NCBI RefSeq assembly: GCF_014898055.3
Contig: NW_023600993.1
Location: forward strand, 18,380,850 to 18,444,849
Source of the DNA: Talpa occidentalis
Lineage: Eukaryota; Chordata; Mammalia; Eulipotyphla; Talpidae
Reading direction: 5' to 3'
DNA length: 64,000 nucleotides
The position numbers and the translations under genes were made by a program. The notes beneath the pieces are model-generated. The model did no database searches and was not told the origin of the DNA. It was given only the letters and a program-made list of their open reading frames with translations. The first letter of the stretch is position 1. Every line of letters begins with the position of its first letter. Positions 1 through 11,109 of this stretch are shown piece by piece.

Positions 1-1424
1 TAAATCCATCAGGTCCTGGCTTTTGTTTTTGGGGAGGTTTTTAATTACCATTTCAATTTCGCTGCTTGTAATTGGTCTGTTTAGGTGTTCTATTTCTTCT
101 TTATCTAGCTTTGGGTGATTGTAGAGTTGTAGGAATTTGTCCATCTCCTCTAGATTGTTGAACTTGTTTCCATATAACTGTTCATAGTAGTTACTGATTA
201 TTCTTTTGATTTCTGCTGTGTCCGTTGTGATTTCTCCTCTTTCATTTATGATTCTGTGTATTTGTGCTTTCTCCCTTTTTTCTTTGTGAGCCTGGCTAGG
301 GGTTTGTCTATTTTATTTATTTTTCAAAGAACCAGCTCTTGGTTTCATTGATCTTTTGGATTGTTTTTTTTAGTTTCAATTTCATTTATTTCTGCTTTGT
401 TTTTATTATTTCTTTTCTTCTACTGGTTCTGGGTTTTTTTGTTGTTCTTTTTCTAGATCTTTGAGCTTCGAGATTAGGTTGTTTCTTTGAGTTCTTTCTT
501 GTTTTTTGATGTGAGCTTCTATTGCTATATATTTTCCTCTTATTACTGCTTTTGCTGCATCCCATACATTTAGGATATTGGTGTCCTCCTTGTCATTCAA
601 TTCAAAGAATTTTTTAATTTCTTCTTTGATCTCCTCGTTAGTCCAGTGGTCTTCCAGTAGTGTGGCTTTTAATCTCCATGAGGTAGGATAGTTCCTTGCC
701 TTCTTTTTATGATTTATTTCTAGTTTGATGCCTTCGTGGTCAGAAAAGATGGTTGGTATGATTTCAATCTTGGTGTATCTGTTGATGTTTGTCTTGTGCC
801 CCAGTATGTGATCGATCCTGGAGAATGATCCGTGTGCGCTTGAGAAAAATGTGTACTCCGTTTTTTTGGGGTTTAGTGTTCTATAGATGTCTGTTAAGCC
901 CAAATGCTCTAGGTCCTTATTTAGAGCTTTAGTTTCTTTACTTATTTTTTGTCTTGTTGATCTATCCATTGTTGATAGTGGTGTGTTGAAGTCTCCCACT
1001 ACATATGTGTTTTCTCTGATGTCTGTTTTCAGAGAGGACAACAGTTGTCTGATATATTTTGGTGCTCTTTCGTTTGGTGAGTATATGTTAATGAGTGTTA
1101 TTTCTTCTTGAAGTATTGTCCCCTTAATCATAATGTAGTGACCATTGGGGTCTCTTTTTATTTTTTGAGTTTGAAGTCTGTTTTATCTGATATAAGTATA
1201 GCTGTTCCTGCTTTCTTTTTTGGCCCATTTGCTTGTAGGATTGTTTTCCATCCTTTGACTTTGAGCCTATTTTTATCTTTTGTAGCTAAATGTGTTTCCT
1301 GGAGACAGCAAAAGGTTGGGTTTTGTTTCTTAATCCAGGCTGCAACTCTGTGTCTTTTTATTGAAGAGTTTAGTCCATTTACATTTAGAGTTAATATTGA
1401 TATGTTAGCATCTGTATTTGCCAT
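1..1424 (-). pseudogene. L1 ORF2, endonuclease domain, several frameshifts, partial
   Basis: ORF2p nicks target DNA with an N-terminal APE-type endonuclease and then reverse transcribes. From ATG 1424 the frame reads MANTDANISILTLNVNGLN with the catalytic Glu region CLQETHL, then stops at 1158. A one-base change in the A-rich stretch around 1160 moves the homology to the frame at 1131-406. That frame carries the other expected endonuclease signatures: VVGDFNTPLS, SRIDHILG and a terminal SDHEG. It stops at 406. Further homology to the domain after the endonuclease (ETKSWFFEK, then PLARLTKKK) continues in shifted frames toward position 1. The RT domain would lie beyond the window. All endonuclease motifs are recognisable, but the gene is broken at least three times. 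Confidence 0.92.
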
Positions 1425-1502
1425 TATGTTTGTCTTTCCTTTGATTTTATTTATTTATTCTTTTAATAACTTTTTTTTTTTTTTTTTGGTCTTCTTTCGT
1501 TG

Positions 1503-2530
1503 TTATTCGTCCCTCTGAGGTTCTGGCTTTAGGATTCCTTGTAGTATTTTTTGGAGTGGGGGTTTAGTCGCAATGAAATTCCGGAGTTTCTCTTTGTCTG
1601 GGAAGGTCCATATTCTTTCTTCATGGAGGAAAGAGAGCTTTGCGGGATAGAGTATTCTTGGTTGGCATCTGTTTTCTTGGAGTCTGTTGACTATGTCCCT
1701 CCACTCTCTCCTTGCCCGTAGTGTTTCTTCAGAGAAGTCTGATGTCAGCCTGATTGGTTTTCCTTTGAATGTTATCTGTTTCTTCCCTCTTGTCAGCTTC
1801 ATTATTTTTTCCTTGTCCTGGATTCTTGGGAGCTTTACTATTATGTGTCTTGCTGTGTTTTTCCTTTCGTCGTGGAAGTTTGGTGTTCTTCTTGCTTCTT
1901 GTATATCAATTTTCAGCTCCTTCTTCTCATTTGGGAAGTTCTCTTCAATTATATCCATGAATATTTTCTCTGTTCCTACTTCTCTCTCCTCTCCTTCTGG
2001 TATTCCTATAACTCTTATATTTCCTTTCCTCATGGAGTCAGATAGTTCCCGAAGTCTTTCTTCATTCTTTTTCCTTCGTACTTTCTTTCCTTTTCTGTTT
2101 TGGTTCTTTTTATTTCTGTGTCTTCAAGATTACTTATTCGTTCTTCCATTTCATCTATTCTGCTTTCATTGCTTTTCCCAGAGTTATTTAGTTCCTCCAT
2201 TAATTCTTTGATCTCCTGCATTTCTCTTACTTCCCTCTTTAGGGACTCAATTTCCTTCTTCTGATCTATCACTTTTTTAATCATGGCAATTTTAAATTCT
2301 CTTTCTGGAAGGCTCAGAAGTTCTTCCAAGTTGCTGTCGTTGCAATCTGGGGAGTGGTTTTCTTTTTGTGGTGTGCTTCTTTCCTGAGGAGTTTTTAGGT
2401 TGCGTGTGGTTCTTCTACTCCCTACTGTCTGTTTTCTAATTTGTCGTATGCGTTGGGACACTGTGTTGCTCGGACTGACTGACATCTTGGGTGAACTTCT
2501 CCGCTCCCCTCTGGCTCTTCCAGGAGCCAT
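1503..2530 (-). pseudogene. L1 ORF1 (RNA-binding chaperone), frameshifted
   Basis: ORF1p coats L1 RNA and acts as a nucleic-acid chaperone in the cytoplasmic particle. The start is the ATG at 2530 (MAPGRARGERRSSPK). The N-terminus is basic and Ser/Thr rich. Residues about 75-150 form a Leu/Glu/Lys-rich coiled coil (for example IKELMEELNN and MEERISNLED). This frame stops near 2030. A one-base shift between about 2060 and 2110 moves the homology to another frame, which continues through an RRM-like start (NIRVIGIPEGEE) and the C-terminal domain (ARREWRDI, QPRILYPAKLSF) to the stop at 1503. Total coding length, about 340 codons, is normal for L1 ORF1. One indel is enough to break it, and the rest is well conserved, which suggests a fairly young copy. 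An alternative start lies at MSVSPSN, 15 codons downstream. Confidence 0.9.
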
Positions 2531-3753
2531 CTCTGTCTTCTGGGGGAGCTTTCTGCTGGTTTTAGGCAGTTTTTACTGAAGAAATGTCCCTGTTCTCAAA
2601 TGGCGAAGCGGGATGCAGTCCCTGCGCCTCCGGTTTCAGGCACACTCTTCTGCGCACCCGGTCTGCCCCGGACGTGGGTGCCTGCTCCCTCTGTGGGCTC
2701 AGACTGCTGGTCGGAAGGGGCCTGGCGTGGAATAACTTCCCGGCTGGCCACTGGGTCCTCCAGAAACCTTCTGCCCTTTTCAAGCAGTCTTAAGAAATGT
2801 CCTGTTTTATAGGGTGTTAGTGACTTTTTTTTTTCCTGGTCGCTAGGTGGCGCCAGAGATCTCTCCTATTGTCCTTGGGGGGCTGTTTTTCGCCTACCCC
2901 CACCCCGTGGGACAGCGAACAGAGCGGGAATGATAGGGTACACCTCAACAGCTTTGGGGTGCTGTGTCTGCCTTGTGCCCCACCGTCGTGGAGAAACCAC
3001 GCCCCGAATTTTCGTGCCCCGGGTCTCAGTTCAAAGCCCTCAGTTCCAGGACGCGGGCTGTAGCCCAGTTCAGTGGCGCGGGAATGGCGCCTTTTGCACA
3101 GCTCCCGTGCCTGGGCGCCTGGTTCCTGCTCACTCAGGGAGGGACCTTCACCTCAGTGAGGACCTCCGTGCGTCTCCCCGCAAGCCTAGGTCGTCTCCCC
3201 GCAAGCCTAGGTCGCAGGCACGGGGACCTGGGCAGCTGCGATCCAGGTGTGCACTTACTTTTCAAGTGCACGCCGAGCGAGCCGCTTTCCCGCGCAGGCT
3301 TACCGGCAGCCCGGGCTGTGTGCGCGTCTCCCGGGGTCTTTGTTCTTCTCTAATGGCGCCCGGAGCCGTTCGCTCACCGCCGTGGCGGATCCTGCAGGGT
3401 TCGCCTCAGCTCCCGTTCACGGGGTGTGGTGGCTGCAATAGTTCCTTTCCGCTCACAGTCCCGCTTGCTGCGTCATTTGTTCTTGTGGGCCGTTTTGGTT
3501 TGTTGTTTCCTCCTCTCTGCGGGTCGGAGAGTGCCGCCTCTGTGGGCGGGGGAGGGGAGCAGGGTTCTGCGCTTCCCTCCCTTCTAGTCCTCTTTTATGG
3601 CCACTTTCTTCTTCGGGCAGTTCGCTGGCGTCACCCGTTTATCTTCCGTGTCCCGGTTCTCACTGGGACCTGCCGCTTTTCCTCCCTATTCACTTTTTTT
3701 AGTGGGAGATCTTACTCGCAGCTTCTCCTCGCCGCCATGTTGCTCCGCCCCCT
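2531..3753 (-). promoter_or_regulatory. L1 5'UTR with internal promoter
   Basis: About 1.2 kb of CpG-rich sequence lies upstream of ORF1, in sharp contrast to the AT-rich surroundings. In known L1s this region holds an internal RNA polymerase II promoter. On the minus strand, CAACATGGCGGC (plus coordinates 3731-3742) lies within about 25 nt of the element start. It resembles the YY1 site that positions initiation in human L1; the resemblance is seen, its use is inferred. The UTR also contains two copies of a 21-bp unit at 3171-3212. Confidence 0.8.
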
Positions 3754-3769
3754 GTTGATTAAAAAGTAG
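2930..3769 (+). other. 279-codon open frame antisense to L1 5'UTR (not shown to be a gene)
   Basis: An open frame begins at ATG 2930 and runs outward, antisense to the L1, ending 16 nt past the element's 5' boundary. Its product would be Arg/Pro/Ser/Gly rich, with a hydrophobic C-terminal third. I recognise no domain. CpG-rich sequence has few stop codons, so length alone is weak evidence. Its layout resembles the primate L1 ORF0, which is also antisense in the 5'UTR and points outward, but I see no sequence relation. Confidence 0.3.
3171..3212 (-). repeat. 21-bp tandem duplication in L1 5'UTR
   Basis: Two perfect head-to-tail copies of a 21-bp GC-rich unit (3171-3191 and 3192-3212), beginning CGTCTCCCCG on the plus strand. 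It may be an L1 subfamily trait, since 5'UTR monomer duplications are common in mammalian L1, or private to this copy. Confidence 0.9.
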
Positions 3770-3885
3770 CCCGAGGCATGAAATCCTCACTCTCCCTCTA
3801 ATGTCAGGCAGTGTCTGCCTAATTAAAAAATTTAAATGAAGAATAACCAAATCTCTTAACATTCTGCTAACTGAAGCTGTTTTAT

Positions 3886-4152
3886 TTATTTATTTATTTA
3901 TTTTTAAGATTTATTTATTTATTTATACAAGCATTGGGTACAATTAGAAGCACAGGAAAGTGAGAAAATTCACCAGAGCCAGAGTAGGGAACAGGACAGG
4001 CAGACTGACGAAATATACTGCTGAGGGGAGCAGCAGGCTTGGCAGGAGAGGTCTGTCACGCCGAGTGGGATCCTCACCAGCAGCCAGTGATTGAACCAGC
4101 ACTGCAGAGGCTGTGGGCAGCTTCGCGGCCCAGCGCTTAACCGCTGTGCCAC
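3886..4152 (-). mobile_element. tRNA-derived SINE, subfamily 2
   Basis: The minus strand reads a tRNA-like head with A and B boxes (B box GGTTCAATC), a body, and an AAATAAATAAAT tail (plus 3886-3935). It is flanked by an 11-bp direct repeat, AGCTGTTTTAT, at 3875-3885 and 4153-4163. It carries the 'tacaagcattgggtaca' and 'accagagccagag' signatures of subfamily 2. Confidence 0.92.
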
Positions 4153-4163
4153 AGCTGTTTTAT

Positions 4164-7100
4164 AATTAAGTGCTGAGGTAGAACTTGGAGTCATTATATC
4201 ATAGCAACTTTAAAACCTGGATTTGCAGGGAGTTATGGGGATTACGAAAATCTAACTTTTTGACATAATCAACTATTCCTCCAAAATTTGGCACTCAACC
4301 AAGCCCCTAGTGTCTTGGGGAATTTCTATTTGAACTAAGCAGTTAGTGGTAAATGGTAAATGGAGTCCTTTGGGAAATTTCCACTTGGGGAATCAGTGAT
4401 CTGATTTCTTCCCTCCAGAACATCCTCTGAGTTACTCTCAAGTGTGGCTTAGGTTATTTGAGCTGTCTCCTCAGACTTATCTCCCCATTCTATCTCAGTC
4501 CCAAAGCTCCCTTGACAGGTAGTTTTGGTAACACAGGTTTAAGGTTGCCACAGCAAGGGAAAGGCCCATTTGACAGTCTACATAAAACTCTGGATGTCAC
4601 TAAGACAGTGTGCAGAGTAGTCAACCTTCCTCCCCTCAGTGCTTTACACAAACTTACTGGAAATTGGTAACATCACACATAGCAGTTGTGCAGCCCCACT
4701 GCATTCAGTAAGAAGCTTTTGTCAAAGGCTGGAAGACCAGAGTAATTTCTATTCTAAACCTAGATTAAAACCAGAAACCCAGAAACACTCAAGGATGATT
4801 TTTAATTTTCCAACGATTTCAACCTCAAAGTAAGCAAATAAAAAATAATAATAAAGGAAGGAAAGAAAGAAGGATGGAAGAAGTTGAATGAATTTATTTC
4901 CCAAGCTAATTATGGAGGAAATAAAATCTTAAAACATTAACTTGGCAGTCCCTCTGGGAGGAAGCAATGTCTTTCCACTAAGAAACTATCCAGAGGATAT
5001 CTTTAGCTATTTTTAAGAACAGGTTATTAAAGAAAATTTTTAATTTGTTTTATTAAATGTTACTATTATCATAATTTTAAAAATAATGATACTAATGAAG
5101 GCGCTAAATTAGGCAAGCAGCAAAAGAATGTGGCTACCATTTTCTACATTGGCTGCTGTAAATGCAATATATCATATATTTTATATTATATTTGAATTAT
5201 CAAGCTGGCTACTGGGTTTTTCCATTAGACAATTATGGGAGTAAATTGATGACAGCATAGTTTTAAAATAGGAAAAGATAGAGAAAAAAAGTATTTAAGT
5301 TGAATACCTATACTCAACAGAAAGAAAAAAAAATCCTTTACATGCAAACAAACTCCAGTCTTTGTACTTCAATCTTTGTCTCACCATCTCTCTTGTGTCT
5401 TCCACTGTGAAAGTTACTGTTGGTACCTCATAATTTTGCCTCTGTTACCACATTTATGGGTATCCCAGCTGCCAAACTCCTGTGACTTTTTCCTAGAGGA
5501 TTTTCTCTGGCTTTGGGAGTCCATCTAATGCAGGCATGGCGAAGACCAGAAATGCCTGTGAGTGTGCCATCTGGGAGTCACTTTGATTCAGTGATTGAGA
5601 AAAGCTGGTGGGAAAACAGCCTAGCCATCTCTCTCTTCGATGAGGACAATGCTAAAGCTGTTTCTACACAGTCAGTTCCCTGGTGGATATGGTTCTTAGT
5701 GCTCTTCAGTGATAATCTGACCTCATCTGCTAAATCATCTCATCCTGCATCCTTGTCTTGGGACATGTTTTTGGGGAACCCAAACTAAGATATTCATCAA
5801 AATTCCATTGTATCACCTTTCTTCCAGTAGCTCCAACCTCCAGCCACCTAGGGAACAAGAGGTCTCAAAAAACTTCATCCTAAAATGGGAATGGAACTCT
5901 TACCTGATTTCTCTTTCCTGAATTGTACTCACTACTATTGTACCTTTAATGCCATCTCACCGCCACTACTCTCTCACCCTTTTATATCCTAACCTCCAAC
6001 CTGTCAGCCACCACTCCTGGAAATGACAACTGTTGCTCATTTTTATTCTAAAAAATGAAGCTGCATTGATAAAATAGCAGATGGAAAAGATAGCGACATG
6101 TCAACTTCCTGTCTACAACCTTTCTCAATTCACTAAGACCAGAATTTCTGAAGAACATCCGGAAATCCAGACATTTCCTTTGATTGTTGAAGCTCTGATA
6201 AAAGTAAGCAGAGCATATCGCTGATTCTACACCCACCACCTACTCTTTCCCCCACTCCAAGATAATAAATTGTTTAAAATACTGTGCTTTAACTCTTATG
6301 ATATATTGCTTCTGTTATTGCTTTCTATTTATACTTCTAGTCCAACAGTTCCTGAATCTGTTGATGCATAAAACTTTAACCAACTGTTACAATTTTGAAC
6401 AAAACTGACAGCTCTCTCTGTTCTCTAATTAGGAAAGCCTTTAAGGCAAAGAACTGGGTAAAAAGAGTGAATTATTCATTTCTAAACAGGTACTTTTTAA
6501 TTTAAATCAGTGAGAGTTATTTCCTCCTGAATTTGTCCTAAATGTTTAGATTCCAAGATGACCACTTAAGCTTTTTGTTTAGTGGAGACCATAGCGTTGA
6601 TGTGAGCTGCAATTACTTTCTCCTCAGTCATTTAAATCCCCCATACATGTCATTTAGGACAGACGAGTGACTTTGAAGAGTTTTTCAAAGTCCGGTCCTG
6701 GATCACCTTCATCAGCATCATGTGGGGTGATAGCAAATTCATCAGGCCACCCTTGAATAAGTCTATGCAATTTTGGGAAGAGACCCAGAAGTTATTAGGT
6801 ACAGATAAGTTTGAGATTATCCAGTCAGAATTGCAAAGTTGAGCAGAGGGCTTAAACCTAAGTATTCTTTGAAGCTGAAACCTAAGTCTTTTTTGTCTTT
6901 CCCAGGATTGAATTATGGTGTTTACCACACTAGTTGGCTTTTGCTACCTAAACTAATATGCTTTTAGTACTAATACTTACTCCTAGAACTGAAAAAGACA
7001 AGCCCATACCTTCTTGAAAGTGAGAAAAAGAAAACAATGAAAAATGATTCCAATGAGGAAAATGCACCCACATTTTCTAATGACAAAAAATTGACCCCTG

Positions 7101-7719
7101 TAAGCTGAACACTTTAGGGGGTAGGAGCAGAACTCATATTTTCAAAATTCTTACAGATTATTTCTATGGGAGCAATCTTTAGGGAAGAGGATCTAGTTTC
7201 CTGACTTAGACTAAGGAGAAAAGGAGTTGCATTTACATTTGTATTGGGGAAAGAATGCTCTTGCTTTCATTTCTTTTCTTCCTCCATAAATCAGTGTTTT
7301 TGGTGATATCTGTAGTTCAAATCTCCTGTGGTCTTATGTGAATGCTCCCGGTTTTTTCATCTGTCAAGTTGCTATTAAGTAAATTTGGTCTCTTTAGAAA
7401 TAATCACTATTTCCTGAGTTTAGAAGGAGTTTGGCCCTGAGTTTGGAAGTATTGCCTAAGAAGATGACAGAAGTTTGGAACAGAATCTTATTTGGCATTG
7501 TCATGACAGAGTTCATTATGGGCATATAGATTGTAGCTTGGCTCAAGGAGGAGGGGGATCCTACTTTGGAAAGCCATAGTGAATGTGCTTGTGAGAAAAC
7601 ATGCATGACTTTGGTGAGTAAGCAAATGGTAGAAAATGAGCTGTGGGATAAGTTGATCTGTGTAAGAACGGAGCTTATGTAATGCCATTTAAAATCTCAG
7701 CTCTCAGAGTAGTGTGAAA
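4164..7719. other. gene-free stretch, no recognised repeat
   Basis: Mostly unique-looking AT-rich sequence. Short open frames, such as 91 codons at 5513-5788, have no recognisable domain and no coding signature. A purine-rich patch lies at 4855-4885. I see no exon, splice pattern or RNA gene. Confidence 0.6.
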
Positions 7720-7733
7720 AGCACACACTTTTT

Positions 7734-7923
7734 TTTTTTTAGAAATATTTTAGTTTTTTTTAATTTATATATTTTTTACAACATTGTTTATTTTTATTTA
7801 TTTATTTTAATTTAAATTTTATTTTTATATTCCCCATACAATTACAACCCTCTTATTTTTACCCCAAGCCCTCCTTTCCCCGCCCCCCCCCCATAGAGAG
7901 TCTCTTGTTCATAGTTATTTGTC
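7734..7923 (-). mobile_element. L1 3' end fragment, 190 bp
   Basis: Minus-strand L1 3'UTR: the C-rich tract at 7880-7893 is the complement of the L1 G-rich tract, followed by the complement of TATGGGGAATATAA and a long A/T tail. It is bounded by a perfect 14-bp duplication, AGCACACACTTTTT, at 7720-7733 and 7924-7937. It is a severely 5'-truncated insertion with no coding content. Confidence 0.93.
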
Positions 7924-8431
7924 AGCACACACTTTTTAATGAAGAGGTTGACATTTGCTACTTATGGGAGATGGTGGCAGGTGGAATTTTCCCATAAAAT
8001 GTTTATATTGTTCTTTGCTATGGCAGCATGCCCCTAAATCCATTTGTACAGAATGATAACTATTTATGGTTCCATATTAACAATGAAACTAAAGTCTGGG
8101 TGTCAGCCCTGATTCCTTAAGAGAGATGTTTACTATAGGAGCTTATTAATAGAGATGAAGGAGTATGGGCTCCTGCACTCTAAATGGTTTTATAAGCTCA
8201 ATGTCCTTCCACCCTGATAAGTTTTATACTCCCTCTGCTACAGATTTCTATCTCTTTTCACCTAAACAAGAATTTTTCAAGACAGAGATCTGGAACTGCT
8301 TCTTTATACTTGAATACCTGTCAACATAAATGAATAGTATTTTGCACAGCATTTCTATTTATGAGTCATTGACCCAAGGCATAAACTAATTTGCCTTTTT
8401 TTTAAATTACTTGAACCTTTTTGTTACTCTT

Positions 8432-8706
8432 TTTTTTAAAAGATTTATTTTATTTCTTTATACATACAAGAGCTGGGGTATAGGCCAGATGTGGGGAGGG
8501 GTGGGGAGAGGATTCACCAGAGACAGAGTGGGAAGCAGAACAGGCATATTGGCTGAAGTACACTGTTGAGGGGAGCAATGGGCTAGACTGGAGAGGTCTT
8601 CTGTGCCACGTGGGTCAGCTCTCTGGCCGGGGATGGAACTCCTGCTGCAGTGGCTGAGGATAGCTTCATAGTTCCGAGACATAATCCTTGTGCCACTAGG
8701 GAGGCC
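8432..8706 (-). mobile_element. tRNA-derived SINE, subfamily 1
   Basis: Minus-strand SINE with the subfamily-1 signature 'gagctggggtataggcc' and 'caccagagacagagtgg'. The flanking duplication CCTTTTTGTTACTCTT (8416-8431) and CCTTTATGTTACTCTT (8707-8722) matches at 15 of 16 positions. The head ends in GGCCTCCCTAGTGGCAC on the minus strand. Confidence 0.92.
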
Positions 8707-8722
8707 CCTTTATGTTACTCTT

Positions 8723-10514
8723 CTCCTAATTAGTGTCCATTGTGTTTCAAAACCCATTTCTATGTATTTATTAATAGCGAAAGTATTAAAAGAAACCATA
8801 GAAACCTCAAGGAGAAACAGGTCTTTTTTAAAAACAAACAAGTAATTCACTTAACTTTTTTTCTTATCAATTCCAAAGCTTTAACTTTAACAGTTGGAAA
8901 TTATCATTCACTAACTTCCCCTGCCCAACATTTTGAACTTCCATCTCACTAATAGTCTATCAACTATTAGGAAAAAATGAGAATTAGTCATTCAGAAGGG
9001 CTTTTGTTAATAACTTTACAGAATATATACATGTTTTAAATTTTCTATGTTACTCAATATTTGGATTTCTGAAATGTTAAATTAAATACCAATTTTGGAA
9101 ATCAGTTTCTGTCTCTCCATCATGATTATCAAATTGAACTTATTTTTGGGGGGAGGGGTCTTAGGTTTTCAAAATGTTGACCTGTAAGTTTTCTGCTTTA
9201 ATTTTATCCTTACCCAACCCTCAAACCCTGCTAAATTTGATCATCTATAAGTCCTGGTGGCTCAAGATTTACTATGGACCAGCAGCATCTGGTTCACCTG
9301 GGAGTGAGCTCGTTAGAAATATTAGAACTGATGAGCCAAAATCTGCATTTTTATCAATATTTCCTCAGTGATTCTTGTGCACATTCAATTTCAGAGGCTC
9401 TCTGCTGTCCAAATCTTTCCACTTTATTTGGTAGCATTTCTAAATTAAAGGAATTTAGTAGCTCAGTTTTATAACTATATTACCTTAATAACCTGAAGAT
9501 AATAGTCAAGCTAGAGGGCAATGTGATGACTGAGTCTACTGCTGAGCATACCCTAGCAGCTCAACCTGTGCTTAAGGTTTTAAGCATCATGGTGTTAACA
9601 TGGTGACCCTTGTTCTGTATAGGACTAGAAGAAGGGGTAGAGCATGCAGGGTGAGTAAACACATGATTAAGGGAGGATGTGCACAGGTAAATGTATAAAT
9701 ATGACACACTAGTGACAGTAGAGCTAGAGCAGTAAGGCTGAGGAGTGATTAATTCTGTGGGTGGAAGTTAGGGTAGAGGATAGAACAGGAAGCCTTCTCC
9801 AAGATGATGACTCGATTTTCAGCATTTCACCCCATGGGCAAGTTAGAGGATGTTCTAGACAGACAGGCATGAAAACAGTGAGACAGATAAGCATCTCTGG
9901 GCAAATTCACATGGTTTGTGTTGGTGAATGTGAAGTCTGTGTATATGTGGGGCTGTAGGTGGGAGGAAACCCAAGGAAGCAATGGGAAACAAAGTTGGAT
10001 GACAGTCAATAAATGCGTCTTGTGTCAAGGAGCTTGACTTTCGTCATAGGGGGCCCGGCAAATTTTAAATAGAGGAAGGGCACAGCCATTTTTGCATTTT
10101 TAACATGGCATTTTGAATGCATTATAGAGAATGAACCAGAGACAAAGGGGACAAAAATAACATCAGAGAAACTAGTGCGGTGTTGGTTACAGTGACCCAG
10201 GTGAGCAACAGCGATTACTTCATGATGGGAGCATGGCAGAGAGAACACTAAGGGTAGAATCTAAAATAATCCGAAAATAAAGTAGTTTATTTCTTTTCTG
10301 CCACCAGACTTTCCTTTATACTTTTGGAGAAAACATTTCTTTGCTGAATTTTTGCTTATACAGAACAAACAGATCTTTGAAATGCTGCTCAAATGAAATG
10401 ATTTATCATCTTTCTACAAAGACTTTAGTTTATTAATATCCCACATGCATTGTAGTATCTAGAGTTGAAGAAAATGTAAAGTTGATGGGGAAAGGGAACT
10501 AAAAATTCCTGGGC
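8723..10514. other. gene-free stretch
   Basis: Apart from the MER5A remnant at 9270-9396, I see no recognisable repeat, exon or RNA gene. Open frames are short and look random. Confidence 0.6.
9270..9396 (-). mobile_element. MER5A-like hAT-Charlie remnant
   Basis: The order 'gaccagcagcatc', 'cacctggga', 'gttagaaat', 'atctgcattttt', 'gattcttgtgcaca' follows the reverse strand of the MER5A consensus as I know it. It is diverged and has lost both ends. Confidence 0.75.
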
Positions 10515-10706
10515 ACCTGGATATGCCAGGTACAGGATAAACATTGGTTTATTTAGTTTCTACAACTCTGCAAAATAAGTCTTGTTTTCTGTTTTACAGA
10601 TGAAAAGAACAAGGTCTTGGAGGGCTAAGGTGTTCCCATGTGATTATTATTAGTTACTAGTAGTAGAATCTGAATTCACACACAGAGATCAGTGATTCAC
10701 ATATTA
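10515..10706 (-). mobile_element. MIR SINE remnant
   Basis: The minus-strand MIR core is recognisable: 'ccaggtac', a region resembling the 'tttacagatgaggaaactgag' block (here tttacagatgaaaagaacaa), then 'gaatctgaattcacac'. It is old and diverged. Confidence 0.75.
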
Positions 10707-11109
10707 AACTATCTGCACTGCAAAGACATTTAGAAAAGCTAAGCTACAGTTTCCTTCATGGTTTGCTGAATGTACAGGTGACAAACAACTGCCTTCTCTG
10801 GCTGCTTACTTTGCCTATTGAATAGCTTCTCTGTTCCTGGAGGGTTTGCAAGTAAGATCCCTGAATCCCCAGGTATATGAAAATAAGTCCAAGCTTTCCA
10901 TTTATAAGAAGAGACCTCACATGCAGGGCCTGTTTACTTTGTTTGTACACAGTTCTTTCAAACTTGGCCATATGTTTTTGCAGCCCACAGACGATTAGCA
11001 ACAGCAAATTAAGAATGGGTGGGAAGCAAGTGAGATCTAATAGCTGACAAGCTAACACCAAGAGAAGAGATGAATAAATGTATGATGCACAGATATAAAA
11101 AAGTTGGTG

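Larger units (their letters stand above)
1..3753 (-). mobile_element. L1 LINE, 5' part, full 5' end, cut by window edge
   Basis: Read on the minus strand, this is an L1 in the order GC-rich 5'UTR (2531-3753), ORF1 (1503-2530), a 78-nt A-rich spacer, then ORF2 from 1424 to the window start. The 5' end is placed at about 3753, where the CpG-rich sequence GGGGCGGAGCAACATGGCGG stops and AT-rich host DNA begins. Reaching the 5'UTR start marks it as a full-length-type insertion, unlike the other L1s here. Both ORFs carry frameshifts, so it is not competent as it stands. The 3' end and the second target-site duplication lie left of the window. Confidence 0.95.

Noticed and set aside
887..2211. Plus-strand open frames of 74, 136 and 174 codons
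   Set aside because: They are shadows of the minus-strand L1 ORF1 and ORF2, T-rich and hydrophobic only because the L1 sense strand is A-rich.
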